From NCBI GenBank assembly GCA_964454265.1, contig CAYVXD010000095.1, forward strand, positions 1 through 16,065: a DNA stretch of 16,065 nucleotides, in the 5' to 3' direction. Under the pieces are notes generated by a model. It searched no databases, was not told the DNA's origin, and saw only the letters and a list, made by a program, of their open reading frames with translations. How positions within the stretch are numbered: the first letter of the stretch is position 1; each line of letters begins with the position of its first letter. Origin of the DNA: JAUWMI01 sp964454265. Its GTDB lineage: Bacteria > Sumerlaeota > Sumerlaeia > MWCT01 > JAUWMI01. This document shows positions 1 to 7,112 of the stretch, one piece after another. The translations under genes were made by a program, and so were the position numbers.

Positions 1-1868
1 AGCGTCGCGTCTACCAGCCGCTTCAGGCCATCGTAATCGTACGTCCATTTCTGATTCTTGAGCTCTGTGCCCTCGTCATCCTTACGAATCTCGACGACTG
101 ATTTTATCAGCCCCGTCTTATCGCGATCCAGGTAGTCGAGCCGGAGCAGCTCAACGCTCTCCTTATTCTTGTGCGTGATGTTAGTCAGCCACCCGATGCC
201 TTGATCGTACCCGTAGTGCACCTCCGTCCCATTGGGCGATTTCACCAGGTCCTTGTTATCGAACTTATCGTAGTGATACTCAAACTGCTTGCGCTCGTCA
301 GCACTGGTAGAAAGCCCCTGGTCAATCACCCTCTTCAGACGCCCCAATTCATCATAGCGATACTCAGTGTTAATGCCCGTGGACGTTCTGACGCGGGTGA
401 GCTGGCCGTAGGCATTGGTCTCATACTCAATCCTGCCTTCAGGCGAGTTGACCGCCACCAATCGCCCGGTCACCGCATCGTAATCGAACGACGTGGTGCG
501 AATCAGAATATCCGTGCCGTTATAGGTCTCTACTTTGGTAAGCTGACCATAGTCGTTGTACGAGTAAATCTCCTTGCGTTCTGTGCCTGACTCACCGGTG
601 AAGACTTTCTTGCTCAAAGACCCCCAGAACGAATCGTACTGAAATTCAATACTCTTTGTAAAAATGACATTCACGCAGTCGTCATTGGCAGTACCCCAGG
701 ATTGCTTCTTCAACTTCCCGTTGACGTAGTATTCATGTTGTACCACCTGCCGTTTGTTCTGACCCGGCCCATTGTTGGTGTCGCAGACAGGACCGAATTC
801 CAGCTCTTTCCGTTCACTATCCAGGTACTTCTTGTAAATCTCGCTACCTTGAATAGGTTTCTTGATGGTTTTCTGCCGCCCGTCTGCATAATAGGTGAAT
901 TCAAAGCGCAGATTATAGCTGCCCGTGGACCCTTCACCTGGGTCGTAGTTCAGAATGATGGCTTCAACACGATCATTGCCGTCGTATTCATATTTGGTGG
1001 TTCGTCCCTCCGGATCGGTTTCCGTCTCGAGCTTACCGTCGTCATAATAAGTGTACGAAACGGAATAATCCGAGCCGCCTCCCTCTGCGTTGGCATGATA
1101 ATAAATTGTATCAATCAGATCGCTTGCGCCATTATCCTTGTAGGAATAGTTAGTAAATTTCCCACGCGGATTCATCTCCCATATCTTTCGCCCGGCATCG
1201 TCCTCTTCTGTGGCCGCGTTTGTGTTCAGCGCCGCAGGGGCACTCCAGCTCGTGCCGTTGTCCGTCGAACGCGCCACCAGGATACCTTCCATGTCCCCCC
1301 TCCAGACGGCCACCCAGTTCCCCGAGCCGTCCGTAGTCACCTGAGGCCAGTCGTCCTCGTCCCCTTCTGTGGCGGCGTTTGTGTTCAGCACCGCAGGGGC
1401 CGTCCAGCTCGCCCCGTTATCCGACGAACGTGCGACGAAAATATCCCTGTCCGTCCCGATCGTACCATTAAGGTTTTCGAGGGAGTTCCACACGGCCACC
1501 CAGTTGCCCGAGCGGTCCGTCGTCACCTGAGGGTTGTGGTCATCCCCAGAGTCGGTGGCCGCGTTTGTGTTCAGAGCCACCGGAGCAGTCCAAGTCCCGC
1601 CATTATCCGTCGAGCGCGAGACCAGGATGTCCCCGTCCGTCCCGATCGTACCTCCGAGGTCGTCATAGGACATCCACACGGCGACCCAGTTTCCCGCGCC
1701 GTCCGTCGTCACCTGAGATAGCCAGTCATCGCCCTAGTCGGTGGCGGCGTTGGTGTTGAGCGCAGCGGGCGGGGTGAAGCCCAGTACCGCCCACGCGCCC
1801 CCCGCGCCCAGCGCGAGCAGTGACAGGGTCATAAGAATAATTGCGATCAAGTGATTCGTGCGTTTCAT
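1..1868 (-). CDS. Secreted Asp-box (BNR) / YD-repeat Rhs-type protein, partial, with in-frame amber codon
   Basis: The frame starts at ATG 1868 behind GGGAGGAG and runs off the left edge, so the C-terminus is missing. Residues 1-27 are a signal peptide ending in a plausible AWA cleavage site. Three near-identical repeats follow, each with an Asp-box (STDNGGTW, SSDNGASW, STDNGTSW), the hallmark of sialidase/BNR propeller blades. From about residue 224 the sequence becomes YD repeats of the Rhs/wall-associated type (for example YRYDELGRLKRV, YSYNDYGQLTKVET). Such proteins are usually large surface or secreted shells, sometimes with a C-terminal toxin; whether this one has a toxin cannot be seen. 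Codon 45 (1736-1734) is TAG, while the same position in the second repeat is TCT (Ser). The gene is therefore a pseudogene, a sequencing error, or read through. Restart at GTG 1712 or ATG 1673 would lose the signal peptide. The frame is otherwise open to the window edge. Confidence 0.8.
1216..1760 (-). repeat. Tandem Asp-box repeat units (186, 186 and 159 bp)
   Basis: The segment encoding LNTNAAT recurs with its first bases (on the plus strand) at 1747, 1561, 1375 and 1216. This gives two 62-codon units and one 53-codon unit. The third lacks the nine codons that carry the GTIGTD segment in the other two. Stretches between units, such as the codons for QVTTDGSGNWVAVW, are nearly identical in DNA, which suggests recent duplication. 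Confidence 0.85.
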
Positions 1869-2002
1869 GGTTCTCCTCCCTTTTTCACATAAAGATCCGG
1901 TTCACAGGGGCCGCCTGCACGCCAAAGCCGCTGATACGGCGGCGCACACCACAACCCAATCCTACGTGCAAGTATTTGAAATCTCATAATAAAGCTCTCC
2001 AT
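1865..2002 (-). CDS. 45-aa small ORF overlapping the BNR/YD gene start (ATGA)
   Basis: ATG 2002 is preceded by AAGGAGGTG at 2020-2012, an almost full match to the anti-Shine-Dalgarno, 9 nt from the start. The frame runs 45 codons (MESFIMRFQILARRIGLWCA at the N-terminus) and ends at TGA 1867-1865, overlapping the ATG of the downstream secreted protein by four bases. That layout is typical of translational coupling. The product is basic, has two cysteines and no convincing membrane segment, and I do not recognise it. Part of its coding strand (1944-1920) can fold as CGCC-GCCG with CGGC-GGCG arms, so the region could instead act mainly as an RNA leader. The strong ribosome-binding site and overlap make translation likely; function is unknown. 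A second in-frame ATG lies at 1987. Confidence 0.5.
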   Translation of the reverse strand: MESFIMRFQILARRIGLWCAPPYQRLWRAGGPCEPDLYVKKGGEP

Positions 2003-2044
2003 AAAATCACGCACCTCCTTAATATAGTCTAAACTTTAGAACTT

Positions 2045-2073
2045 ATTTTCTCGCAGTAGCCTGCAAATGTCAA
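2045..2073 (-). promoter_or_regulatory. Candidate sigma70-type promoter for the small ORF and BNR/YD gene
   Basis: A perfect TTGACA (2073-2068) is followed after 17 nt by GAAAAT (2050-2045), four of six matches to TATAAT. Transcription would begin near 2038, giving a leader of about 36 nt that contains the strong Shine-Dalgarno at 2020-2012. The weak -10 is the main doubt. Confidence 0.4.
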
Positions 2074-2484
2074 GACCAAATTGCATATTTTTGTAAGTTT
2101 GTAAGAGAATTTGCACATATTGACCAGCGACTATATTTGAGGAAGGAATTAATTTTAGAGGGTGATAAATATCTTGAAAAGACCTAGCGTTTGTTCCCTT
2201 AAGATGCTTTAAATAGCGGACAACACTCAGATTGTGTTTTGTTTTCGCATCTCTGAGGGCTTCCAGCGTAAGCACGCACATCGCCCAGATTGTCTTCCGG
2301 CAACAGGATGAGCGTAGGTAAGAATGAAAAATTGGTTAGACATGATTAACAAGATTTACAAGATTAGAGAGGATAGAGGGCAAGGGGAAATCGCTGAGCA
2401 GGTGTGAGCAATGGTTGAAGAAAATTTAATTCCGGGTTCTTGCCCAAGGCCCAGGGGACCTCAAAAGGTAGGTATATTCATTAC
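2074..2484. other. AT-rich intergenic region
   Basis: No gene is convincing here. An 81-codon minus-strand frame (2281-2036) lacks a proper ribosome-binding site, matches no family I know, and runs over the candidate promoter at 2073-2045. Around 2340-2370 lies a GATTAACAAGA/TTTACAAGATT pair, an imperfect 11-bp direct repeat of a kind often seen between genes in environmental genomes. I see no strong terminator for the kinase gene that ends at 2485. Confidence 0.45.
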
Positions 2485-4398
2485 TCATGATACATCACTC
2501 ATTCTCTCGGGAAGGGTAAAGTAAAATGTCGACCCCTTGCCAGGTGCAGATTCTACCCAAATCCGTCCCCCATGGCGTTCCACGATTTTCTTGCAAATCG
2601 CCAGCCCAACGCCGGTGCCTGTATATTCGTCCTCTGTGTGTAAACGTTGAAAAATAGCGAAGATTCCCTCAGATAACTCTGGATCTATGCCAATACCATT
2701 GTCTTGCACCGAGAAAACCCACTCGTTGTTCCTCTTCTTGGCTGAGATATGCACGCGAGGCGCCTCTTCGCTCCGAAATTTAATAGCGTTGCCAATCAGA
2801 TTCTGGAACACCTGAACAAGCTCTCCCGAGTCGGCCATAACTGTCGGCAGCGACGTGTAGGCAATCTCGGCACTACTCTCCTCAATTGCCACCTTCAGAT
2901 TGGTCAGCGCTTCGTCAAGAACGGCCTCGCAGTCTGTCGCCTCAAAAGGTTTACCACGCATTCCAACTCGCGAATACGCTAACAGGTCATCAATAAGAAC
3001 CTGCATCCGGGTGACCCCATCCACGGCAGACGCAATGAACCCATTGGCCTCAGAATCCAACTTATCTTTGTACCACAGCTCTAAATTCTGCACATAGCTC
3101 TTTACCATACGCAAAGGCTCTTGCAGGTCATGTGAAGCAATATAGGCAAATTGTTCAAGTTCAGAATTGGAACGCTTCAGCTCCTCCAGGGCTTGATTCA
3201 ATTCTTCCTCCGCCTGTTTGCGTCTTTCAGCCATTTCATTAAAAGTAGCAGCCAATGTGCCAATCTCATCCTTTGTTTTCACTTCAACTCGCTGCTCGAG
3301 ATTCCCTCGACCAATCGCTTCTGCTCCTTTCGTAAGTATCGTTATTGGTTTTGTGATGGCACGAGAAAGAAAAATGGCAAGAAGAAGGGCTATAGCAATC
3401 AAAAAACAAGAAACAGCTATAATGAGGCCTCTTAATATAAAAGCAGGTCCGAGTACTTCTTGTATATCATGTGCTACTACAAGAATCCATTTCTTCCCTT
3501 GATAGGTTCGATAACCCCTTGAGTGTGCATAAGAAAAGAGCTTTTCTCTTCCATCCTCCAAGGAAACAAAGAAGCCTCTTCCCTCTTTTATCTTATTAAA
3601 AGACTCTTTACCTGATACATCTTCCAAAAATTGGAAATCTTCTGTAACATAAATCAACCTTCCGTCCTCGGTGAGCAACTTAACTACGGTTGTCCCATAT
3701 TGCTGTGTTCTACTCTCTGCTTCCCTTATAATCTCCTCAACTGACACCACGGCCTTGATTACCCCTATGAAATTCCCACCCTCATCTTCGGCTCTTACGC
3801 CAACACTAATCGCATATGTTCCAGCACTTTCGTCATACTCAACGTCACTTACATAAAAACCTTTCTCTCTTGAAATCCACCACCATTCCTCATCATCCTG
3901 TCGATAGTCACTTGTTTTTCCTGTCTGAGCAACATTTGCTCCGTATTTATTCGTCAGAAATAGCTCCGAAAAAACGTCGTAACCATACTTCTTTTCGTAA
4001 AATTCAATAAACTCTTTTCTTAGATCCTTGGACAATTCATTTCCCAGTAACTCTTTCATAAACGGAGTTACCTCATCTTTTGTAGCAGACACCCATTCCC
4101 TATCCTTACTCTCGATATATTCATCAATATTTTCCAACTTCTCAAACTCTCTATTGGATTTTATAACCGCCTCCTGCAAATACGAACGCTTCAAGTACCT
4201 TTGAAGTCCTTCTATCTTAAGATAAACACTCTCGTCTATTCTTCTCAGCATCTCTTCAGCCAAGAAGACAGAACTCGTGCCAATAGATTCTTGTAAGGAT
4301 TTCTCGCCCACAACAACTGAGTACAGTGCAACAGCAACGATCAGCAATACAAACAGCACGAAGCTGGCAATTAATTTTGTGCCTATCCTTATTCTCAT
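2485..4398 (-). CDS. Membrane-bound dCache-HAMP sensor histidine kinase, orphan
   Basis: ATG 4398 is chosen because AGGA lies 7 nt upstream; an in-frame TTG at 4452 would add 18 unremarkable residues. From this start (637 aa): TM1 at about 9-31; an extracytoplasmic region of about 290 residues with dCache features (EEWWW, SVGV, GGNFIGVIKAVVS); TM2 at about 320-345; HAMP at about 345-397 (TKDEIGTL); a short coiled coil; and a HisKA domain with phospho-acceptor H423 in IASHDLQEPLRMV. The ATPase domain has the N box NLIGNA (533-538), G1 DNGIGID (566-572), and TGTGVGLAI (593-601). The kinase half resembles the phytochrome-type HisKA/HATPase group. All catalytic motifs are intact. There is no receiver domain and no response-regulator gene in the window, so partner and target are unknown. 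Cache domains usually bind small molecules such as amino acids or carboxylates; the ligand here cannot be inferred. Confidence 0.93.
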   Translation of the reverse strand: MRIRIGTKLIASFVLFVLLIVAVALYSVVVGEKSLQESIGTSSVFLAEEMLRRIDESVYLKIEGLQRYLKRSYLQEAVIKSNREFEKLENIDEYIESKDREWVSATKDEVTPFMKELLGNELSKDLRKEFIEFYEKKYGYDVFSELFLTNKYGANVAQTGKTSDYRQDDEEWWWISREKGFYVSDVEYDESAGTYAISVGVRAEDEGGNFIGVIKAVVSVEEIIREAESRTQQYGTTVVKLLTEDGRLIYVTEDFQFLEDVSGKESFNKIKEGRGFFVSLEDGREKLFSYAHSRGYRTYQGKKWILVVAHDIQEVLGPAFILRGLIIAVSCFLIAIALLLAIFLSRAITKPITILTKGAEAIGRGNLEQRVEVKTKDEIGTLAATFNEMAERRKQAEEELNQALEELKRSNSELEQFAYIASHDLQEPLRMVKSYVQNLELWYKDKLDSEANGFIASAVDGVTRMQVLIDDLLAYSRVGMRGKPFEATDCEAVLDEALTNLKVAIEESSAEIAYTSLPTVMADSGELVQVFQNLIGNAIKFRSEEAPRVHISAKKRNNEWVFSVQDNGIGIDPELSEGIFAIFQRLHTEDEYTGTGVGLAICKKIVERHGGRIWVESAPGKGSTFYFTLPERMSDVS

Positions 4399-4876
4399 CT
4401 CTTTATCCTGTGTTCCTATTGCTGACCGTAATAACCTATAGACATGAGGCAAAGACTGTGATCTCTCGCGACGTTACAGGCATTCTATATGCATCATCTA
4501 CTCATTTTAACTTTCAGTGAAATTGCTATACCACATCTTAACGTTTTTAATATACCCCCTCGGTTCCAGTGGTGTCAATATAAGGTGTATTCTTCTTGAG
4601 ATTTGAATATACACGCGATAATGATCCAATTTAATGCGTCAATATCGTAGTCAAATTTCATGTGTACTTTTCTAAAATTCGCCCTGCAGGGATGAGTATT
4701 CCGCTTCTCTATAAGACGTAACTTCGAAATTGCTGATCCCTTGCTGTTCCAAATTCCGCTTGACTCTGTAACTCCGTAGGTTTTTATGGTCTTTCGCAAC
4801 TCAGTCATAGCGGCGAACACTGGCCGGCAGCGTTGCAAGCCGCGCTTGTGCGCTCCTGCTGTCCAGCGGAACGAAC
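4399..4876. other. AT-rich intergenic region between divergent kinase and LOG-family genes
   Basis: This 478-bp spacer should hold both divergent promoters. For the plus-strand gene, TTGACT (4760-4765) followed after 17 nt by TTTATG (4783-4788) is a weak candidate. For the kinase, a TATAGAAT-like box near 4490 on the minus strand is possible but has no good -35. An 87-codon minus-strand frame (4838-4575) has no family resemblance and I do not regard it as a gene. Confidence 0.4.
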
Positions 4877-5437
4877 ATGGAACGCATCATTACTATATTT
4901 GGCAGCAATCAGCCAACACCAGAGACCATAGACTATGCTGTGGCCTATGAGGTGGGCAAACGCCTGGCTGAATGCGGATTCACTATCTGCAACGGTGGAT
5001 ATGGCGGCACCATGGAAGCCGCAGCCCATGGCGCTGCAGAGGCCGGGGGAATGACAATCGGTGTAGTCGTCCAGCGCTTCTCGCCTCACGCCAATCCCTG
5101 GATCAAGAAAACCATCGTGACCAGCTCCCTCTTCGAGCGCCTTGAAACACTGCTTAACCTGGGTGCCGGATACGTAGTCCTCAAAGGTGGAACCGGTACC
5201 CTGGTCGAACTCGCACTGAGCTGGGAGTATATAAACAAAGGCTTATCACCCCCAAGACCGATTGTGCTGCTCGGCGATTTCTGGAACAGCGTTGTTGACA
5301 CAGTGCTGAAAGAAATCGGCCCCGCACAAGCAGCCGGAGGTGGCCAACCCGCTCCCATGCTGCCGCAATTCATTCATAAAGCCCAAACACCGCAAGACGC
5401 TGTAAGCATCCTGACTTCCCTGCTTCCCCCATCCTGA
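4877..5437 (+). CDS. LOG-family (SLOG Rossmann) protein, possible nucleoside-5'-monophosphate phosphoribohydrolase
   Basis: At 186 aa it has the usual LOG-family length. The Rossmann nucleotide-binding loop is NGGYGGTMEAA (39-49), and the second signature is LKGGTGTLVELALSWEY (102-118), equivalent to the family's PGGxGTxxE. Well-studied members (plant LOG, bacterial cytokinin-activating enzymes, YgdH-like nucleosidases) release ribose 5-phosphate from nucleoside monophosphates, using an Arg-Lys pair and the Glu of the second motif. Here Arg88 (FERLETL) and Glu111 are present, but Lys is Leu and the Pro of PGG is Lys. Activity or substrate may therefore differ from LOG, and older lysine-decarboxylase labels for this family should not be used. 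The ribosome-binding site is weak (GCGGAAC). It stands 164 bp upstream of the alkaline phosphatase with its own spacer, so co-transcription is not assured. Confidence 0.85.
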   Translation: MERIITIFGSNQPTPETIDYAVAYEVGKRLAECGFTICNGGYGGTMEAAAHGAAEAGGMTIGVVVQRFSPHANPWIKKTIVTSSLFERLETLLNLGAGYVVLKGGTGTLVELALSWEYINKGLSPPRPIVLLGDFWNSVVDTVLKEIGPAQAAGGGQPAPMLPQFIHKAQTPQDAVSILTSLLPPS

Positions 5438-5523
5438 CAACACACATTGCGTTCGAGCCTCTCAAACTTTCCCCCGTCCTCTAGTCGCGAACTCGCATCG
5501 CGCAAGTAACAAAGTCTTTGACC

Positions 5524-5568
5524 TTGACAGATTACGGTCCTTTTGTTGTGTCTACATTTAGATAGAAT
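5524..5568 (+). promoter_or_regulatory. Possible promoter region of the alkaline phosphatase gene
   Basis: A perfect TTGACA (5524-5529) lies 72 bp ahead of the start, but no good -10 sits 16-18 nt downstream. A TAGAAT box (5563-5568) has no matching -35. Both may belong to overlapping weak promoters. I see no convincing Pho box, so phosphate control is not shown by sequence. Confidence 0.25.
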
Positions 5569-5601
5569 ACGTCAACACGAATTCCTGCGAGGAGCGAACA
5601 A

Positions 5602-6993
5602 GTGACCATGAGACTTCTGACCCACCAGGCGATCAAATTCAGGTGGATCTGGTTGATAATAATTACGTGTCTTCTTTTCTCCTGTGCCCTCGTCTCTCCT
5701 GATCGCGCCCCAAAACCGCCCCTCGAACGCAACGTGATTCTCCTGATCGGCGATGGGTATGGGTTCTCACACTTCGAAATAGCACGTGCAGTTAAACAGC
5801 TCACCAACAATACCACACTGGCCCAGATCAATGTAATGAACCAGGGCAACACCGGATACATCAGCACTCCGCCGGAAAATGGTCTTGTACCCGACTCAGC
5901 TGCTGCGGGAACGGCACTTGCTACCGGCCACAAAACTGAGAATGGCGTGCTCAGCCAATCGCCCGATGGCAGCCCCTATAAAACCGTGCTCGAGCTGGCG
6001 AAAGCACGGGGCATGGCCACTGGGCTGGTTTCCACCTCTTATATTACCGATGCCACACCCGCGGCGTTTTCGGCCCACAGCGCAACACGCGGCGCTTACG
6101 CCGACATTGCCGAACAGCAGCTGCTCATCACCGGAGTTGACGTGATGATGGGTGGGGGCCGAGAAGATTTTATTCGGGAATCAGAATCCGGCTCGCGCCG
6201 CAAAGACAGCCGCGACCTCCTCGCAGAAGCCCAGGCCGCAGGCTATACACTCGTCTCCACTGCCGCCGAACTAGCTCGCATTGATCCTGCTCGCGCGCCG
6301 CGACTCCTTGGTCTCTTTGCTCTCCATACCATGGGTTACGATATTGATCGCGCAACGACCAACGAGCCGAGCCTTGCCTTGATGACCCAGAAAGCCCTCG
6401 ATGTTCTGCGCCTACAACGCGAGGGATTCTTTCTTATGGTGGAAGGAGCCAGAATTGACCACGCAGCACATGCAAATGATGCAGCCGCCGTGGGCCGCGA
6501 CGTTCTGGCGTTTGACGAGGCGGTCCGCATAGCCTACCAATTCGCCAGGGAGCATCCAGAGACCCTGCTTATCGTAACTGCAGATCACGAAACCGGCGGC
6601 GTGGCTCTGAACTATGGTGCCACACCTGACCATCTCCGCCTGCTCATGGAGCAGCAGCGTTCCGTCGAGGCCATGATGAAAGAAATCGGGAAACCCATAA
6701 CTGCTGGCGCATTGCAAACTGCGGTCCGACGCTACACGCCTTTCACGCTCTCGGACGAAGAAGTAGAGCACGTTCTCGCCCAGCAACGTCCCACACCCTT
6801 TTTGAGCAACTGGGCAAGCGACCTCCTGGCCGGCGTCCTATCAGCCAGATACAACATTGCCTGGGCAAGTCGCAATCATACAGGCGAGCCACTGTTCGCC
6901 TTCGGCGTGGGGCCAGGAGCCGAGAAGCTGCGCGGATTTCATGACAATACGGATATCGGAAAAATCATCGCTGCTTTCCTTCAAGAGGAATAA
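5602..6993 (+). CDS. Alkaline phosphatase (PhoA superfamily), probable lipoprotein
   Basis: GTG 5602 is preferred over ATG 5608 because GAGGAG ends 7 nt before it. The 463-aa product opens with a basic n-region, a hydrophobic stretch and LLFSC (Cys28), a plausible though imperfect lipobox, so it is probably membrane-anchored and periplasmic or surface-exposed. It hydrolyses phosphate monoesters. Family active-site residues are all recognisable: metal ligand Asp51 (LLIGDGYG), nucleophile Ser99 in PDSAAAGTALATGH, Thr152 in DATPAAFSAH, the Glu281/Asp286/His290 trio in EGARIDHAAH with the same spacing as E. coli PhoA E322/D327/H331, Asp328-His329 in TADHETGG, and His426 in NHTGEPLFAFG. An insertion with an extra helix-rich region lies at about 345-410. 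The metallophosphoesterase gene begins 119 bp downstream on the same strand, suggesting joint phosphate scavenging. Confidence 0.95.
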   Translation: MTMRLLTHQAIKFRWIWLIIITCLLFSCALVSPDRAPKPPLERNVILLIGDGYGFSHFEIARAVKQLTNNTTLAQINVMNQGNTGYISTPPENGLVPDSAAAGTALATGHKTENGVLSQSPDGSPYKTVLELAKARGMATGLVSTSYITDATPAAFSAHSATRGAYADIAEQQLLITGVDVMMGGGREDFIRESESGSRRKDSRDLLAEAQAAGYTLVSTAAELARIDPARAPRLLGLFALHTMGYDIDRATTNEPSLALMTQKALDVLRLQREGFFLMVEGARIDHAAHANDAAAVGRDVLAFDEAVRIAYQFAREHPETLLIVTADHETGGVALNYGATPDHLRLLMEQQRSVEAMMKEIGKPITAGALQTAVRRYTPFTLSDEEVEHVLAQQRPTPFLSNWASDLLAGVLSARYNIAWASRNHTGEPLFAFGVGPGAEKLRGFHDNTDIGKIIAAFLQEE

Positions 6994-7024
6994 ACGATAG
7001 CATAAAGAGACCGGTTCTTTAAGT

Positions 7025-7052
7025 ATCTCTGTGCCTCTGCGTCTCTGTGGCG
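7025..7052. repeat. CTCTGTG/CTCTGCG short-period intergenic repeat
   Basis: The stretch contains three tandem near-copies of an 8-9 bp unit (TCTCTGTGCC, TCTGCG, TCTCTGTGG). It reads on the other strand as CCACAGAGACGCAGAGGCACAGAGA. Sequences of this type recur between genes in many environmental bacterial genomes and give false ETQRHRDT-like peptides. It sits in the 119-bp gap between the two phosphatase genes. Confidence 0.5.
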
Positions 7053-7112
7053 TATTTAATCAAATATGCCACCACGCCAATTCCGTGCCGCACTGGCAGA
7101 AAGGTCTGAACC

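Noticed and set aside
702..1721. A 339-codon plus-strand frame with Pro/Arg-rich repeats
   Set aside because: It is antisense to the Asp-box and YD repeats. Its own repeats are the shadow of the 62-codon units, and it has no ribosome-binding site or family.
2036..2281. An 81-codon minus-strand frame in the AT-rich spacer
   Set aside because: It has no good Shine-Dalgarno and no recognisable family, and it overlaps the TTGACA promoter candidate at 2073-2045. A decayed gene fragment remains possible.
4575..4838. An 87-codon minus-strand frame before the LOG-family gene
   Set aside because: No ribosome-binding site, composition unlike a protein and no family resemblance.
5520..5560. A Pho box before the alkaline phosphatase
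   Set aside because: TTTGACC and TTGACAG lie side by side without the spacing expected of PhoB or PhoP direct repeats, so phosphate control is not claimed.
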